Below are positions 8,768 to 16,690 of a DNA stretch of 64,000 bases, one piece after another; position 1 is the first letter of the stretch, and every line of letters starts with the position of its first letter. The notes under the pieces were generated by a model. The model saw only the letters and a list, made by a program, of their open reading frames with translations. It did no database searches and was not told the origin of the DNA. Source of the DNA: Alteriqipengyuania bathyomarina_B (GTDB lineage: Bacteria; Pseudomonadota; Alphaproteobacteria; Sphingomonadales; Sphingomonadaceae); assembly GCF_038594605.1 (NCBI RefSeq), contig NZ_JBCFZM010000001.1, forward strand, positions 1,302,001-1,366,000, read 5' to 3'. The position numbers and the translations under genes were made by a program.

Positions 8768-9112
8768 TCAGAGTATCTCCAGCACCTTGTCCTGCGGGCG
8801 GCACAGGCGTGCGCCCTTCTCCGTCTCGACCAGCGGTCGCTCGATCAGGATCGGGTCGGCAACCATCGCATTGAGGATCGTATCGCTGTCCGCGTCCGGC
8901 AGCCCGCGTTCCTCAGCGTCGGTGCCGCGCGTGCGCAGGCCATCGGCGGGCGAGATGCCTGCGTCTTCGTAAAGCTGGGCCAGCTTGTCGCGGCTCGGCG
9001 GGTCCTTGAGATATTCGACAACCGTCAGGTCCACACCTGCGAGGTTCTCCAGAATCGCGAGCGTCTTGCGCGACGTGCCGCATTTGGGGTTGTGCCAGAT
9101 GGTGGCTTTCAT
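8768..9112 (-). CDS. arsC: ArsC family arsenate reductase (glutaredoxin-dependent type)
   Basis: A 114-residue thioredoxin-fold protein matching the ArsC/Spx superfamily in length. The N-terminal motif HNPKCGTSRKTL holds the nucleophile cysteine C11, and a downstream RPL-type segment (ILIERPLVETEKGARL) supplies the anion-binding arginine. Such enzymes reduce arsenate to arsenite with glutathione and glutaredoxin. A clear Shine-Dalgarno (AGGAAAG) precedes the ATG. There is no arsR or arsB beside it, and the arsM block is about 4 kb away, so a dedicated arsenic operon is not shown. The related YffB/Spx-like family is an alternative. Confidence 0.85.
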   Translation of the reverse strand: MKATIWHNPKCGTSRKTLAILENLAGVDLTVVEYLKDPPSRDKLAQLYEDAGISPADGLRTRGTDAEERGLPDADSDTILNAMVADPILIERPLVETEKGARLCRPQDKVLEIL

Positions 9113-9200
9113 GGCTGTCTTTCCTTCGTTCGGGGGGTTTCGAACCGCCTAGCGCTCCCTGCATTTCCAACCAAGGCGGGAAATCGATTGCGATTGCAGC

Positions 9201-9767
9201 CTAGTCGCGGGGCGGGGAAGTGGTCGACCGCGTCGTCGGTTTCAGGGCAGGCACATCGCGCGCTGCCTCTTCGGGCGTAATGGCGGGCGGGGGCGCGGCC
9301 TCGATGGCGCGCGCGCCGCTCGCCGCCTCGCTCGCCCGCGTGATAGCGCGCGCCAGCCGTGGATAAACACCGCAGCGGCAGATATTGGGGATCGCAGCGT
9401 CCATATCCTCCCGCGAGGGCGAGGGATTGCTTTCGAGCAAGGCGGCCGCCGCAATCGCGATCCCCGGCGTGCAGAAGCCGCACTGGATCGCCTGCTCCGC
9501 CACCAGCGCCTGCTGCACGGGGTGCGAGCGATCGCGCGACAGCCCTTCAATCGTGGTGATCAGCCGCCCCTCCGCCTCGGCAATGGTGACGAGACACGAT
9601 CGCAGCGCGACCCCGTCGACCAGCACCATGCACGCGCCGCAATCGCCCGTGCCGCATCCGTATTTGGTGCCGGTCAGGTTGCTCGCATCGCGCAGCGCCC
9701 ATAGCAGTGGCGTGTCCGGGTCGAGCAGATATTGCACCGGCCGGCTGTTGACCGTCATCCTCGTCAC
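9201..9767 (-). CDS. (2Fe-2S)-binding small subunit, isoquinoline 1-oxidoreductase (IorA)-type molybdenum hydroxylase
   Basis: A 188-residue electron-transfer subunit with two [2Fe-2S] sites. The N-terminal plant-ferredoxin-like site is C38, C43, C46 and C58 (YGCGTGDCGAC...SC), and the second site is C96, C99, C130 and C132 (QCGFC, CRCG). These subunits pass electrons from a molybdopterin-cytosine-dinucleotide subunit. The matching large subunit is not adjacent; a gene of that type lies at the far right of the window. The GTG at 9767 was chosen because AGAGGAA precedes it and it overlaps the stop of a six-codon leader ORF. The last 45 residues form a Pro/Ala/Thr-rich tail. Confidence 0.88.
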   Translation of the reverse strand: MTRMTVNSRPVQYLLDPDTPLLWALRDASNLTGTKYGCGTGDCGACMVLVDGVALRSCLVTIAEAEGRLITTIEGLSRDRSHPVQQALVAEQAIQCGFCTPGIAIAAAALLESNPSPSREDMDAAIPNICRCGVYPRLARAITRASEAASGARAIEAAPPPAITPEEAARDVPALKPTTRSTTSPPRD

Positions 9768-9784
9768 GCGTGTTCCTCTTTCAT
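9764..9784 (-). CDS. Candidate six-codon leader peptide (MKEEHA) ahead of the 2Fe-2S subunit gene
   Basis: ATG at 9784 follows directly on an 11-base perfect complement of the 16S 3' tail. It opens a frame of six codons whose TGA overlaps the GTG start of the downstream gene (GTGA). This geometry is typical of translational coupling. Expression is unproven; the unusually strong ribosome site is the main support. Confidence 0.4.
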   Translation of the reverse strand: MKEEHA

Positions 9785-9802
9785 GGATCACCTCCGTGAT
9801 CC
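9785..9802 (-). promoter_or_regulatory. Hairpin that pairs an extended Shine-Dalgarno with an anti-SD-like sequence
   Basis: On the minus strand the 18 bases read GGATCACGGAGGTGATCC. The last 11 (GGAGGTGATCC) are exactly complementary to the 16S rRNA 3' end (GGATCACCTCC). The first 7 (GGATCAC) copy part of that 16S tail and can fold onto GTGATCC with a 4-base GGAG loop. Such a stem could modulate access to the ribosome site; this is inference. Confidence 0.5.
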
Positions 9803-9841
9803 CGGTCGCCGCCCGTGGTCAGAACTAGCTAAAAAAGCCCC

Positions 9842-10072
9842 TCAATCCGCATAGAACTCGACAAGATGGCACCGCTCGCACCGAAAAGCGCGCAGCGGTT
9901 TCAGCTCTTTCTTCTTCACCTTCACGCTGCCGGTCCAGCCGGTTTCGGGCGTCCCCTCTTGCCAGCGCGCGGGTTTCACCTCGCCATAGCCCATATCGAC
10001 GACGAAGCCTTCGGCGCTGCGTCCGCCGCACTTGCCGCAATGGCGCGCTTCGGGAGTAGAGGGTTCGCTCAC
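9842..10072 (-). CDS. Zinc-ribbon miniprotein, resembles DUF6487
   Basis: A 76-residue cytoplasmic protein with two CxxC pairs, C12/C15 (HCGKCGG) near the N-terminus and C65/C68 (FRCERCHL) near the C-terminus, expected to bind one zinc. The spacing, the conserved tryptophan in PARWQEG and the FYAD end resemble the DUF6487 family, whose function is unknown. The GTG start at 10072 overlaps the aldolase stop codon (GTGA), indicating a two-gene transcript with translational coupling. No partner or substrate can be deduced. Confidence 0.75.
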   Translation of the reverse strand: MSEPSTPEARHCGKCGGRSAEGFVVDMGYGEVKPARWQEGTPETGWTGSVKVKKKELKPLRAFRCERCHLVEFYAD

Positions 10073-10833
10073 TGCTGCCAGCTGTCGTCGATCCGGCTGG
10101 CCTTGCGCTTCCATGCCTCGAAATCGAACACACCCGCCCCGCCCTGCGACTGCATCACGGACAGATCGCGCTGGTGCACGTCGACCACTTCCTGCGGCAC
10201 CAGATGCGGCTCGCCCATGCCGAGAGTTGCGACCTGAATCTCGCACGCACGCTGAAGCGCCCACATTTTCACGAACATGCCCTGGATGCCCTTGTCCATC
10301 ACCACGGGGCCGTGATTGCGCAGCATCAGGATCGACTTGTCGCCCAGGTTCTCGATTAGCCGGTCGCCCTCTTCGGCGCGCACCGTCACGCCCTCGAAAT
10401 CGTGATAGCCGATCTGGTTCTGGAAATTGCAGGCGTAGAAATTGGTCGGCAGCAGCCCATCCTTGTGGCTGCACACCGCCATCGTTTCGGTCGTGTGGAC
10501 ATGGCAGATCGCGTTCGCCCGCTCGCCCAGCTGCTTGTGGAAGTGGGCGTGCTGCGTGAAGCCCGCCTTGTTCACCATATAGGGCGAACCGCCGATATTA
10601 TTGCCCTCGACATCGATCTTCACGAGATTGGAGGCGGTGACTTCGTCGTACAGAAGCCCGAAGGGATTGATCAGGAAAGCACCCTCCTCACCCGGCACGG
10701 CGAGCGAGATGTGGTTGTAGATCGATTCCGACCAGCCGAGCAGATCGAAGATGCGATAGCAAACGGCCAAGTCCTGCCGCGCCTGCCATTCTTCCTTCGA
10801 ACATTCGTAATCGAGCTTCGCCTGCGTCGCCAT
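10069..10833 (-). CDS. Class II aldolase/adducin family protein
   Basis: A 254-residue cytoplasmic protein with the class II aldolase fold. Metal-binding histidines are visible as H111-x-H113 (CHVHTTETMA), and the RNHG segment seen in fuculose-phosphate-type aldolases follows. The overall form, with an N-terminal extension (YECSKEEWQARQDLAVCYRIFDLLGW), resembles the adducin-like subgroup widespread in alphaproteobacteria, for which no defined substrate is known. The ATG at 10833 has a strong ribosome site (GGAGAG). The zinc-ribbon miniprotein is translated from the same transcript, overlapping by four bases. Confidence 0.9.
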   Translation of the reverse strand: MATQAKLDYECSKEEWQARQDLAVCYRIFDLLGWSESIYNHISLAVPGEEGAFLINPFGLLYDEVTASNLVKIDVEGNNIGGSPYMVNKAGFTQHAHFHKQLGERANAICHVHTTETMAVCSHKDGLLPTNFYACNFQNQIGYHDFEGVTVRAEEGDRLIENLGDKSILMLRNHGPVVMDKGIQGMFVKMWALQRACEIQVATLGMGEPHLVPQEVVDVHQRDLSVMQSQGGAGVFDFEAWKRKASRIDDSWQQ

Positions 10834-10950
10834 CGGGGCCTCTCCTTCACATAAGTTTGCGCAGGAGGATAGAGCATCGCGGGGGCGCCGCACAAGCGGG
10901 CTACATTGCCGCTTTAGCTTTGCCCGGCCCCGGGCTACCGCGCCCCCGCA

Positions 10951-12348
10951 ATGAGCAGACAAGCCAAGCTGACGCGCGGGAGCATTCCCGGCCATCTCGT
11001 GACGCAGACCGTGCCGATGATCGTCGGTGTGGCCGCGATCATGTCGATCAGCCTGATCGATGCGTATTTCATCGGCCAGTTGGGGCCAGACCCGCTCGCC
11101 GCCATCAGCTTCATCTTCCCGATCTCCGTCGCGCTGACCAGTCTTGGCGTGGGCGTGATGGTCGGAATCAATTCGGTCGTCGCGCGTTCGCTTGGCGCGG
11201 GCGATCACAATCAGGCCGCGCGCCGCGCGAACCTGGGCGTGGTCTTCGCCACGGTGGTCGGCGTGATCCTGGGACTCGCGCTCTGGCTGCTGCAGGAGCC
11301 GCTGTTCCGGCTGATGAATGCGCCCGACAACCTGCTGCCGCTGATCCGCGACTATATGGACCCGTTCGCGCTCGCCTTCCCGTTTTCGCTCGTGCTGATG
11401 GGCTTCAACGGCGTGCTGCGCGGACAGGGCGAGGCGAAAATGAGCAGCTTCATCAACATCGCCTACGCGGCGGTGAACTGGGTGCTAGACCCGATCCTGA
11501 TCACCGGCGCATTCGGGTTCGAAGGGTTCGGCATCGCAGGCGCGGCCTATGCCACGCTGATCGGCTGGGCGTTTGCGGTGGTGCTGGCGGTCGTGTGCGT
11601 GGGGCGGACGCACCTGCCGTTCAATCCAGCGCTGATCCGCGATTGCGAGGACCCGCGCGAACCGATTGTAGCGATTATAAAGGTCGCGGGCCCGGCATCT
11701 TTCTCCAATGCGATCAACCCTATCGGGCTGTCGGTGCTGACCGCGCTGATTGCGCTGGAGGGGCAGAGCGCGGTCGCCGCTTTCGGCGCGGCGGGCCGGT
11801 TGCAGAGCTTCGCGGTGGTGCCCTTGCTAGCGCTGTCGGGCTCGATCGGGGCCATCGTCGGCCAGAACTGGGGTGCGGGTCAGCCCGAGAGGTCGCGTGC
11901 AGCGGCGCGCGGTGCGGGGCTGTTCTGCATCGTCTATGGCCTCGTGATTGCAGTCGCGCTGGTCGCGGCGGCGAAGTGGTTCGCGGGCTTCTTCACACAG
12001 GACCCCGCAATCGTGCGTCAGTTCGCGCGCTATCTGGAGATCGCCGCGTGGGGCTACGCCGGGTTCGGCCTGCTGATCGTGGGCAACGGCATCCTCAACG
12101 CAGTCGACAAGGCAGGTCTCGCGCTCGCGCAAAGCTGCGCGCGCGTGTTCCTCGTGATGCTACCCTTCGGCTGGCTGCTGCGCCCGCTATGGGATTCCGA
12201 CGCGATCTACGCCGCAGAGCTTGCCGCCAATATCATCGGCGGACTGGTCGCGGTGATGATCGTGCGCAAGGTGCTGGCAAGCGATCCCAATGGCGTCCAC
12301 GCCAGCGACGAGAGCGAGAGCGAAAAGGGCCAGACTAGCGTGAACTGA
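10951..12348 (+). CDS. MATE family efflux transporter
   Basis: A 465-residue inner-membrane protein with twelve predicted helices in two related halves, the standard size for multidrug and toxic compound extrusion pumps. The N-terminal half includes the family-typical stretch SLIDAYFIGQLGPDPLAAIS. Members export cationic drugs or metabolites using sodium or proton gradients; the substrate here is unknown. The gene is divergent from the aldolase gene by about 117 bp. Its 3' end overlaps that of the convergent fatty-acid-hydroxylase gene by 14 bp. The last 20 residues are a charged cytoplasmic tail. Confidence 0.92.
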   Translation: MSRQAKLTRGSIPGHLVTQTVPMIVGVAAIMSISLIDAYFIGQLGPDPLAAISFIFPISVALTSLGVGVMVGINSVVARSLGAGDHNQAARRANLGVVFATVVGVILGLALWLLQEPLFRLMNAPDNLLPLIRDYMDPFALAFPFSLVLMGFNGVLRGQGEAKMSSFINIAYAAVNWVLDPILITGAFGFEGFGIAGAAYATLIGWAFAVVLAVVCVGRTHLPFNPALIRDCEDPREPIVAIIKVAGPASFSNAINPIGLSVLTALIALEGQSAVAAFGAAGRLQSFAVVPLLALSGSIGAIVGQNWGAGQPERSRAAARGAGLFCIVYGLVIAVALVAAAKWFAGFFTQDPAIVRQFARYLEIAAWGYAGFGLLIVGNGILNAVDKAGLALAQSCARVFLVMLPFGWLLRPLWDSDAIYAAELAANIIGGLVAVMIVRKVLASDPNGVHASDESESEKGQTSVN

Positions 12349-13147
12349 TGCTGCCCGGCGGCAGCGCCTCGGGCATCTCGCGAAACGGCGCGAGCAGGCT
12401 GTTGGTCAGCGACAGGTCCGCAATGGAAGCCCGGTCCGCGACCCCGATTTCGATCGCCTCCTGCGGCTTGCTGCGTAGCGTCCCATGCAGCCGATCCCAC
12501 AGGCTCAGCCCGCTGGACCAGTTGCTGTCCATCTCCTCGGGCACCTTCGAATGGTGCACGCCGTGCATCTCCGGTGTGGTGAGGAAAAGCGACAGGGTTT
12601 CGTCCCAATGGCCGGGCAGGCGCAGGTTGGAATGGTGGAACAGCACCGATGCATCGAAGAAGCGCCGGTGTGCCATCAGGTTGACGGGGTCTGCACCGCT
12701 GAGCACCACTTGTGCCACTCTGAACGGCAGCGATACCACCATGTCGAGCGCGTGAAACCGCAGCGCGGTCGTCATGTCCATGTCCGGGTCGATATGGTGT
12801 ACCCGGTGCAGCCGCCACAGCAACGGCACCTTGTGCGTCGCGATATGCCACCAGTAAAAAGCGTAATCCATCGCCGCGACGCCAAGCACGGTCTTTGCTG
12901 CGCGAGGCAGCGGAAGCGTCTGCGCGAGCCCCCGGCGCGCGCGAACATTGCCTTTTGCCAGCCGCTTCAACAGCGGCATTTCGATCGCCGTAACCACCAG
13001 CATCGCACCCGCACCCATCGCGACATTGCGCACCTGCCGGGTCGCCGTGTCATGCGTCTGGGTGCGTAGCTGTCGGGCACGCTCGGCCAGCCACAGCCCA
13101 CCGATCAGAGCCACGCCGACAATGCCCAGAGGAGAAATGCGCGCCAT
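12335..13147 (-). CDS. Fatty acid hydroxylase / sterol desaturase superfamily membrane protein
   Basis: A 270-residue integral membrane di-iron protein. The histidine boxes of the superfamily are intact: HxxxH at H101/H105, HxxHH at H114/H117/H118, and HxxHH at H195/H198/H199 (MHGVHHS). Hydrophobic helices lie before and between them. Members hydroxylate or desaturate lipids, carotenoids or sterol-like compounds with O2. The substrate here is open; a carotenoid or membrane-lipid role is plausible in this lineage. The ATG at 13147 follows AAGAGG. A longer upstream frame exists but overlaps the divergent glycosyltransferase gene and lacks membrane features. Confidence 0.88.
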   Translation of the reverse strand: MARISPLGIVGVALIGGLWLAERARQLRTQTHDTATRQVRNVAMGAGAMLVVTAIEMPLLKRLAKGNVRARRGLAQTLPLPRAAKTVLGVAAMDYAFYWWHIATHKVPLLWRLHRVHHIDPDMDMTTALRFHALDMVVSLPFRVAQVVLSGADPVNLMAHRRFFDASVLFHHSNLRLPGHWDETLSLFLTTPEMHGVHHSKVPEEMDSNWSSGLSLWDRLHGTLRSKPQEAIEIGVADRASIADLSLTNSLLAPFREMPEALPPGSISSR

Positions 13148-13196
13148 GGCAAGCCTCTTATGGGAAAGCGGCAGCCGTGTCGCTATGCGGGCAGTC

Positions 13197-13775
13197 ATGA
13201 ACACGCCGCAAATCGCCATTTTTGCTCGCTGGCCCGAGCCTGGCAAGGCCAAGACCCGTCTGATCCCGGCACTGGGTGCCGAAGGCGCGGCCAGGCTTTA
13301 TGCCAGCTTGCTGGAGCTGACCGTGCGCGAGGCCCGGGAATCGGGACTGCCTTTTCACCTGCGGGTCACCGGCGATGATCCCGCACGCTTCCGCGAATGG
13401 CTGGGCGAGGAACTGGACGTGCGCGACCAGGGCAGCGGCGATCTTGGCGAAAAGCTTGCCCGGGTGCCAACGCCCGGGATCATGATCGGCAGCGATTGCC
13501 CCGGCCTCACCGCCGCATTGCTACGCGAGGCGGCCAGCGTGTTGCCCAATCGCAACGCGGTGATCGGCCCCGCAGCCGACGGCGGCTACTGGCTGCTCGG
13601 CCTGCGAGAGCCCTGCCCCGACCTCTTCACCGACATCGCGTGGAGTACGCCGGAGGTCTATCCGGAAACGCTCCGCCGGCTCGACGCGTACGGCATCAAT
13701 CCCCACCTGCTGCCCGAGTTGACCGATATCGACACGGGCGAAGACCTCGCCGCATGGCCCGAGTTGCTGGGGTGA
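13197..13775 (+). CDS. TIGR04282-type glycosyltransferase (arsenosugar-associated family)
   Basis: A 192-residue nucleotidyl/glycosyltransferase-fold protein of the TIGR04282 group. Typical segments are FARWPEPGKAKTRLIPALG at the N-terminus, IGSDCPGLT in the centre and GPAADGGYWLLGL near residue 125. The family was named from its frequent co-occurrence with arsM and arsS genes, although no enzymatic activity is established for most members. ATG 13197 matches the family start; an in-frame ATG at 13185 is an alternative. It overlaps the next glycosyltransferase gene, so the two are co-translated. The arsM block follows on the opposite strand. Confidence 0.88.
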   Translation: MNTPQIAIFARWPEPGKAKTRLIPALGAEGAARLYASLLELTVREARESGLPFHLRVTGDDPARFREWLGEELDVRDQGSGDLGEKLARVPTPGIMIGSDCPGLTAALLREAASVLPNRNAVIGPAADGGYWLLGLREPCPDLFTDIAWSTPEVYPETLRRLDAYGINPHLLPELTDIDTGEDLAAWPELLG

Positions 13776-14515
13776 ACGACGGCGGCGTGTCGCCCCCCGC
13801 AGTCACCATCGTTGTGCCGGTGCTCAACGAAGCGGCGGCGATCCCCTCGCTCGCTGCGCATTTCGCGATGCTCGACCCTGCACCGGGCGAGATACTCTTG
13901 GTCGATGGTGGCAGCGACGATGATACGGTGGCGCTGGCGCAAGAGGCAGGGTGGCGCGTCATGAGCGCCCGACGCGGCCGGGCACGCCAGATCAATGCCG
14001 GGGTCGAGGCCGCAGCCGGCCCGCTCGTCTGCATCGTCCACGCGGACAGTTGTCCGCCCGCCGACATGGTCGCAGTGATCCGCAAGAAACTGGCGGATCG
14101 AAAGATCGCGCTCGCCAGTTTCACGCCGCTGATTACCGGAGAGAAGACCCGCTGGGTGACCTCCGCGCACAATTACATCAAGACCTGGTACGCCCCGCTG
14201 ATGTGCCGCCCGCACCAGTTCGTGCGCGGTGTCCGGCTATTGTTCGGCGACCATGCGATGTTCTTCCGGCGTGATGACTTCCTCTCGATCGGCGGCTGCA
14301 CACCCGGTGACATCGTGATGGAAGAGGCGGACCTGTGCGTGAAATTCGCAAAGCTCGGCCGGATCCGCATGGTCCCGCGGATCGTGCGCACAAGCGACCG
14401 ACGCATTGCCGCATGGGGTCCCCTGAAAGCCAACTGGATCTATTTCAAGGTCGGGATGCTGTGGGCATTCGGCTTGCGCAGCCGGATGGAGCGCGATTAT
14501 CCCGACGTGCGCTAG
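13772..14515 (+). CDS. TIGR04283-type family 2 glycosyltransferase (arsenosugar-associated family)
   Basis: A GT-A fold family 2 glycosyltransferase of about 247 residues, cytoplasmic or membrane-associated. It shows VTIVVPVLNEAAAI near the start, the nucleotide-binding DGGSDDDT and the DxD-like HADSCPP segment. TIGR04283 proteins are typically encoded next to TIGR04282 proteins, as here, and often near arsenic methyltransferases. The GTG at 13772 gives a four-base overlap (GTGA) with the preceding gene; an ATG at 13754 is an alternative. Its stop overlaps that of the convergent SDR gene by four bases. Confidence 0.87.
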   Translation: MNDGGVSPPAVTIVVPVLNEAAAIPSLAAHFAMLDPAPGEILLVDGGSDDDTVALAQEAGWRVMSARRGRARQINAGVEAAAGPLVCIVHADSCPPADMVAVIRKKLADRKIALASFTPLITGEKTRWVTSAHNYIKTWYAPLMCRPHQFVRGVRLLFGDHAMFFRRDDFLSIGGCTPGDIVMEEADLCVKFAKLGRIRMVPRIVRTSDRRIAAWGPLKANWIYFKVGMLWAFGLRSRMERDYPDVR

Positions 14516-15554
14516 GCGCTGATCGCCTTGCTATCCTCGGCGAGCAGGAAACCCTCCGCAATGCAGAAGGCGATCAGCCGGGAGAGGTAGGCCTGGTCGG
14601 CAGGCCCCGCCTCGATCCCGGTCAGTGCGCGAAACCGGCTATCGTCGAAGCGCGGATCGCGCTGGAAGTAACTGGCGTAAAGGGCCGAGACGCGGCGGTG
14701 CAGGCGCCGCTCAAGCGGAGGCAGGTCATGCGCATCGAACATGGCCGGATCGACAAGCTTTGGCACATGGAGGCCGTCCACCCCGCCGATCCCTGCGGCA
14801 AAATCGCGCATCGCAAGCGGGCTGGAGGGGACGAGATGGAAAGTGCCACGCGCGGCGCGCTCCCAATTCGCGACGATCGCGACGATCCCGGCGGCCACAT
14901 GATCGACCGGAACGAAACCCAGCGTCGCGTCCGCGCCCGCGGCACCTGCCGGATGCGGCCCTCGGCCATCAGCTTGAATGCAAGATACAGCGCATCGAAG
15001 TGACGGATGCGGCCGCTGTGATACTCGCCCAGCACGATGCCGGGCCGCGCGATAGCCCAAGGGGTGTCGCACGCGCGCACCAGTCGCTCGCCTGCCGCCT
15101 TGCTCGCCTCGTAGCCATTGGCGAAGCCATCGGAGGCGGGCAGCGGATCGTCTTCCAGGATTGCGCCGTCGCGCGTGCCGCAGACATAGGCCGTGCTGAC
15201 GTGCAGCAGGCCGGCCCCGCCCGCCTCTGCCAGAGCGATCACCTTGGCGGTGCCGTGTGTGTTGGTCCGCGCGTATTCTTCGTCGCTCAGGTCGAAGCGG
15301 ATCGTCGCCGCGCAATGGATGACGAGATCGTTCGCGCGAGCCAGCCGGTCGAAGGTTGCCTCGTCCAGCCCCAGGCGGTCCTGCGCGATATCGCACGCCA
15401 CGGTTTCGGCAACCGCGACTGGCGCCCCATCATTCCCCCGCACCTCGGGGTTGCGGTGGATGAGCGCGGTCACCTGATGCCCCGCCGCGACCAGGCGCGC
15501 GCAAACCTCGCCGCCGATCAGCCCGGCGGCGCCCGTTACCAGAATGCGCTTCAA
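14512..15554 (-). pseudogene. SDR family NAD(P)-dependent epimerase-like gene interrupted by a frameshift
   Basis: The N-terminal part is an extended short-chain dehydrogenase: Rossmann motif GAAGLIG within the first 20 residues, and the catalytic YxxxK (NGYEASKAAGE). It runs in one frame from a TTG at 15554, which overlaps the arsM stop codon (TTGA). Near 14930-14950 continuity of the protein (RIRQVP then AGADATLGFVPVDHVAAG) requires a change of frame, equal to one missing or two extra bases in a GC-rich run. The second frame then continues about 145 codons to the stop at 14512 with no other damage. It is either a recent pseudogene or a sequencing error. Coupling to arsM suggests a role in modifying an arsenic- or sugar-containing product, but that is inference. 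Confidence 0.85.
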
Positions 15555-16603
15555 CAGCAGCCGCCGCCGCTCGCCACCTCGGGCGCCGCGCCCGCCAGCG
15601 GGAAGAGCGTGCCGCAATCGGGATAGATGCCGTAATGGGTGCTAAAGTCGCCGAAGAATTCGAAATGCTCGGCAAAGCGGCTATCGGCCAACATCTTCCA
15701 GGTGTTTCCGCAGACCGGGAACATCCGCCCGGCCTCGATCCGGTGATGATCGTCGAGCACGAACACACGTTCCTCGCCCGCCACCGTGCCCTTGTAGCGC
15801 ACGGCCTGCCCGTAGTCCTCGCACAGCATCTCAAGCTCGGGCAGCTTGAACAGCCGCGCGGTAGCGCTGTGGAACGCGATGCCGTCGAGCTTCGCGGCGA
15901 TGGCGGTATCGTTGATGCCGAGCGGACGGCTGGTAACGAGACGCGGGTCGAGGAAGCCCGCCGCCTTGGCCGACGCAATGAAATCGAACCAGTACATCGC
16001 GCCCGACAGGCATTCGCCGTGGAGCACGGGATCGTCGCGCAGGCCAGCGGGCACGCGACGTTCGGAATAGACGTCGGAGAAATACAGCTCACCACCCGGC
16101 TTGAGCAGCCGGTAGGCCGCATCGAACACCGCCTTCTTGTCCGCGACGAGGTTGATGACGCAGTTGGACACGATCACGTCGAAGCTGGCTTCGGCCAGAT
16201 CGAGCTCGCCCAGCTTCTCGATATCGCCTTCGAGGAAGCGCACGTTGCTCTTGGCATAGCCGAAGCGCTCGCGGTGCCATTCCTCATGCTCGCGAGCAAC
16301 CGCCAGTTGCGCAGGCGTCGCATCGACTCCGGTGACCGTGCCATGCTCGCCCACCATCTGTGCGAGCAGATAGGCATCCTGCCCGCTGCCCGACCCCAGA
16401 TCGAGCACATGAGCGCCCCTGATTGCCTGCGGCGCGACGAGCCCGCAGCCGTAATAACGCGCGCGCACATCTTCATGCACGTTGCGCAACAGGTCCATCA
16501 CGGCGGGCGGCGGTGCATCCAGCGTGCAGCACGCATCGGTCTTCAGATCGGCGGAACCCTGCAGGACCTCGCCATAATAGTTTTGCGAATTTTCGAGATT
16601 CAT
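15551..16603 (-). CDS. arsM: Arsenite S-adenosylmethionine methyltransferase ArsM
   Basis: A 350-residue cytoplasmic methyltransferase. Motif I is DLGSGSGQDAY (residues 68-78). The As(III)-binding cysteines of the family are present: ACC at C25/C26, YGCG at C53, SNCVINL at C148 and GECLSGA at C198. A terminal GGGCC (C349/C350) adds another vicinal pair, seen in several bacterial ArsM proteins. ArsM converts arsenite to mono-, di- and trimethylated arsenicals. Downstream and overlapping is the frameshifted SDR gene; upstream and divergent are a disulfide reductase and a radical SAM enzyme. The 87-bp divergent spacer holds a short palindrome that could be an operator. Confidence 0.95.
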   Translation of the reverse strand: MNLENSQNYYGEVLQGSADLKTDACCTLDAPPPAVMDLLRNVHEDVRARYYGCGLVAPQAIRGAHVLDLGSGSGQDAYLLAQMVGEHGTVTGVDATPAQLAVAREHEEWHRERFGYAKSNVRFLEGDIEKLGELDLAEASFDVIVSNCVINLVADKKAVFDAAYRLLKPGGELYFSDVYSERRVPAGLRDDPVLHGECLSGAMYWFDFIASAKAAGFLDPRLVTSRPLGINDTAIAAKLDGIAFHSATARLFKLPELEMLCEDYGQAVRYKGTVAGEERVFVLDDHHRIEAGRMFPVCGNTWKMLADSRFAEHFEFFGDFSTHYGIYPDCGTLFPLAGAAPEVASGGGCC

Positions 16604-16639
16604 GAAACCGGGGCGTCCTTGTCTATGCGTTGGCTGTTA

Positions 16640-16654
16640 CATACTCGAAAAGTA
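16640..16654. promoter_or_regulatory. Short palindrome in the divergent arsM / reductase promoter region
   Basis: ATACT (16640-16644) and AGTAT (16650-16654) flank a CGAAA spacer in the only non-coding DNA between arsM and the disulfide reductase gene. The position suits a shared operator, for example for an ArsR-type repressor, but the arms are only 5 bp and no arsR gene is in the window. Confidence 0.3.
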
Positions 16655-16690
16655 TACGTCGAGGGCGACGGATCGGATGCGGAGGGGCGC

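Noticed and set aside
16604..16690. Possible N-terminal extension of the disulfide reductase into arsM
   Set aside because: An upstream frame is open through arsM, but the ATG at 16691 has a strong ribosome site and matches the family N-terminus.
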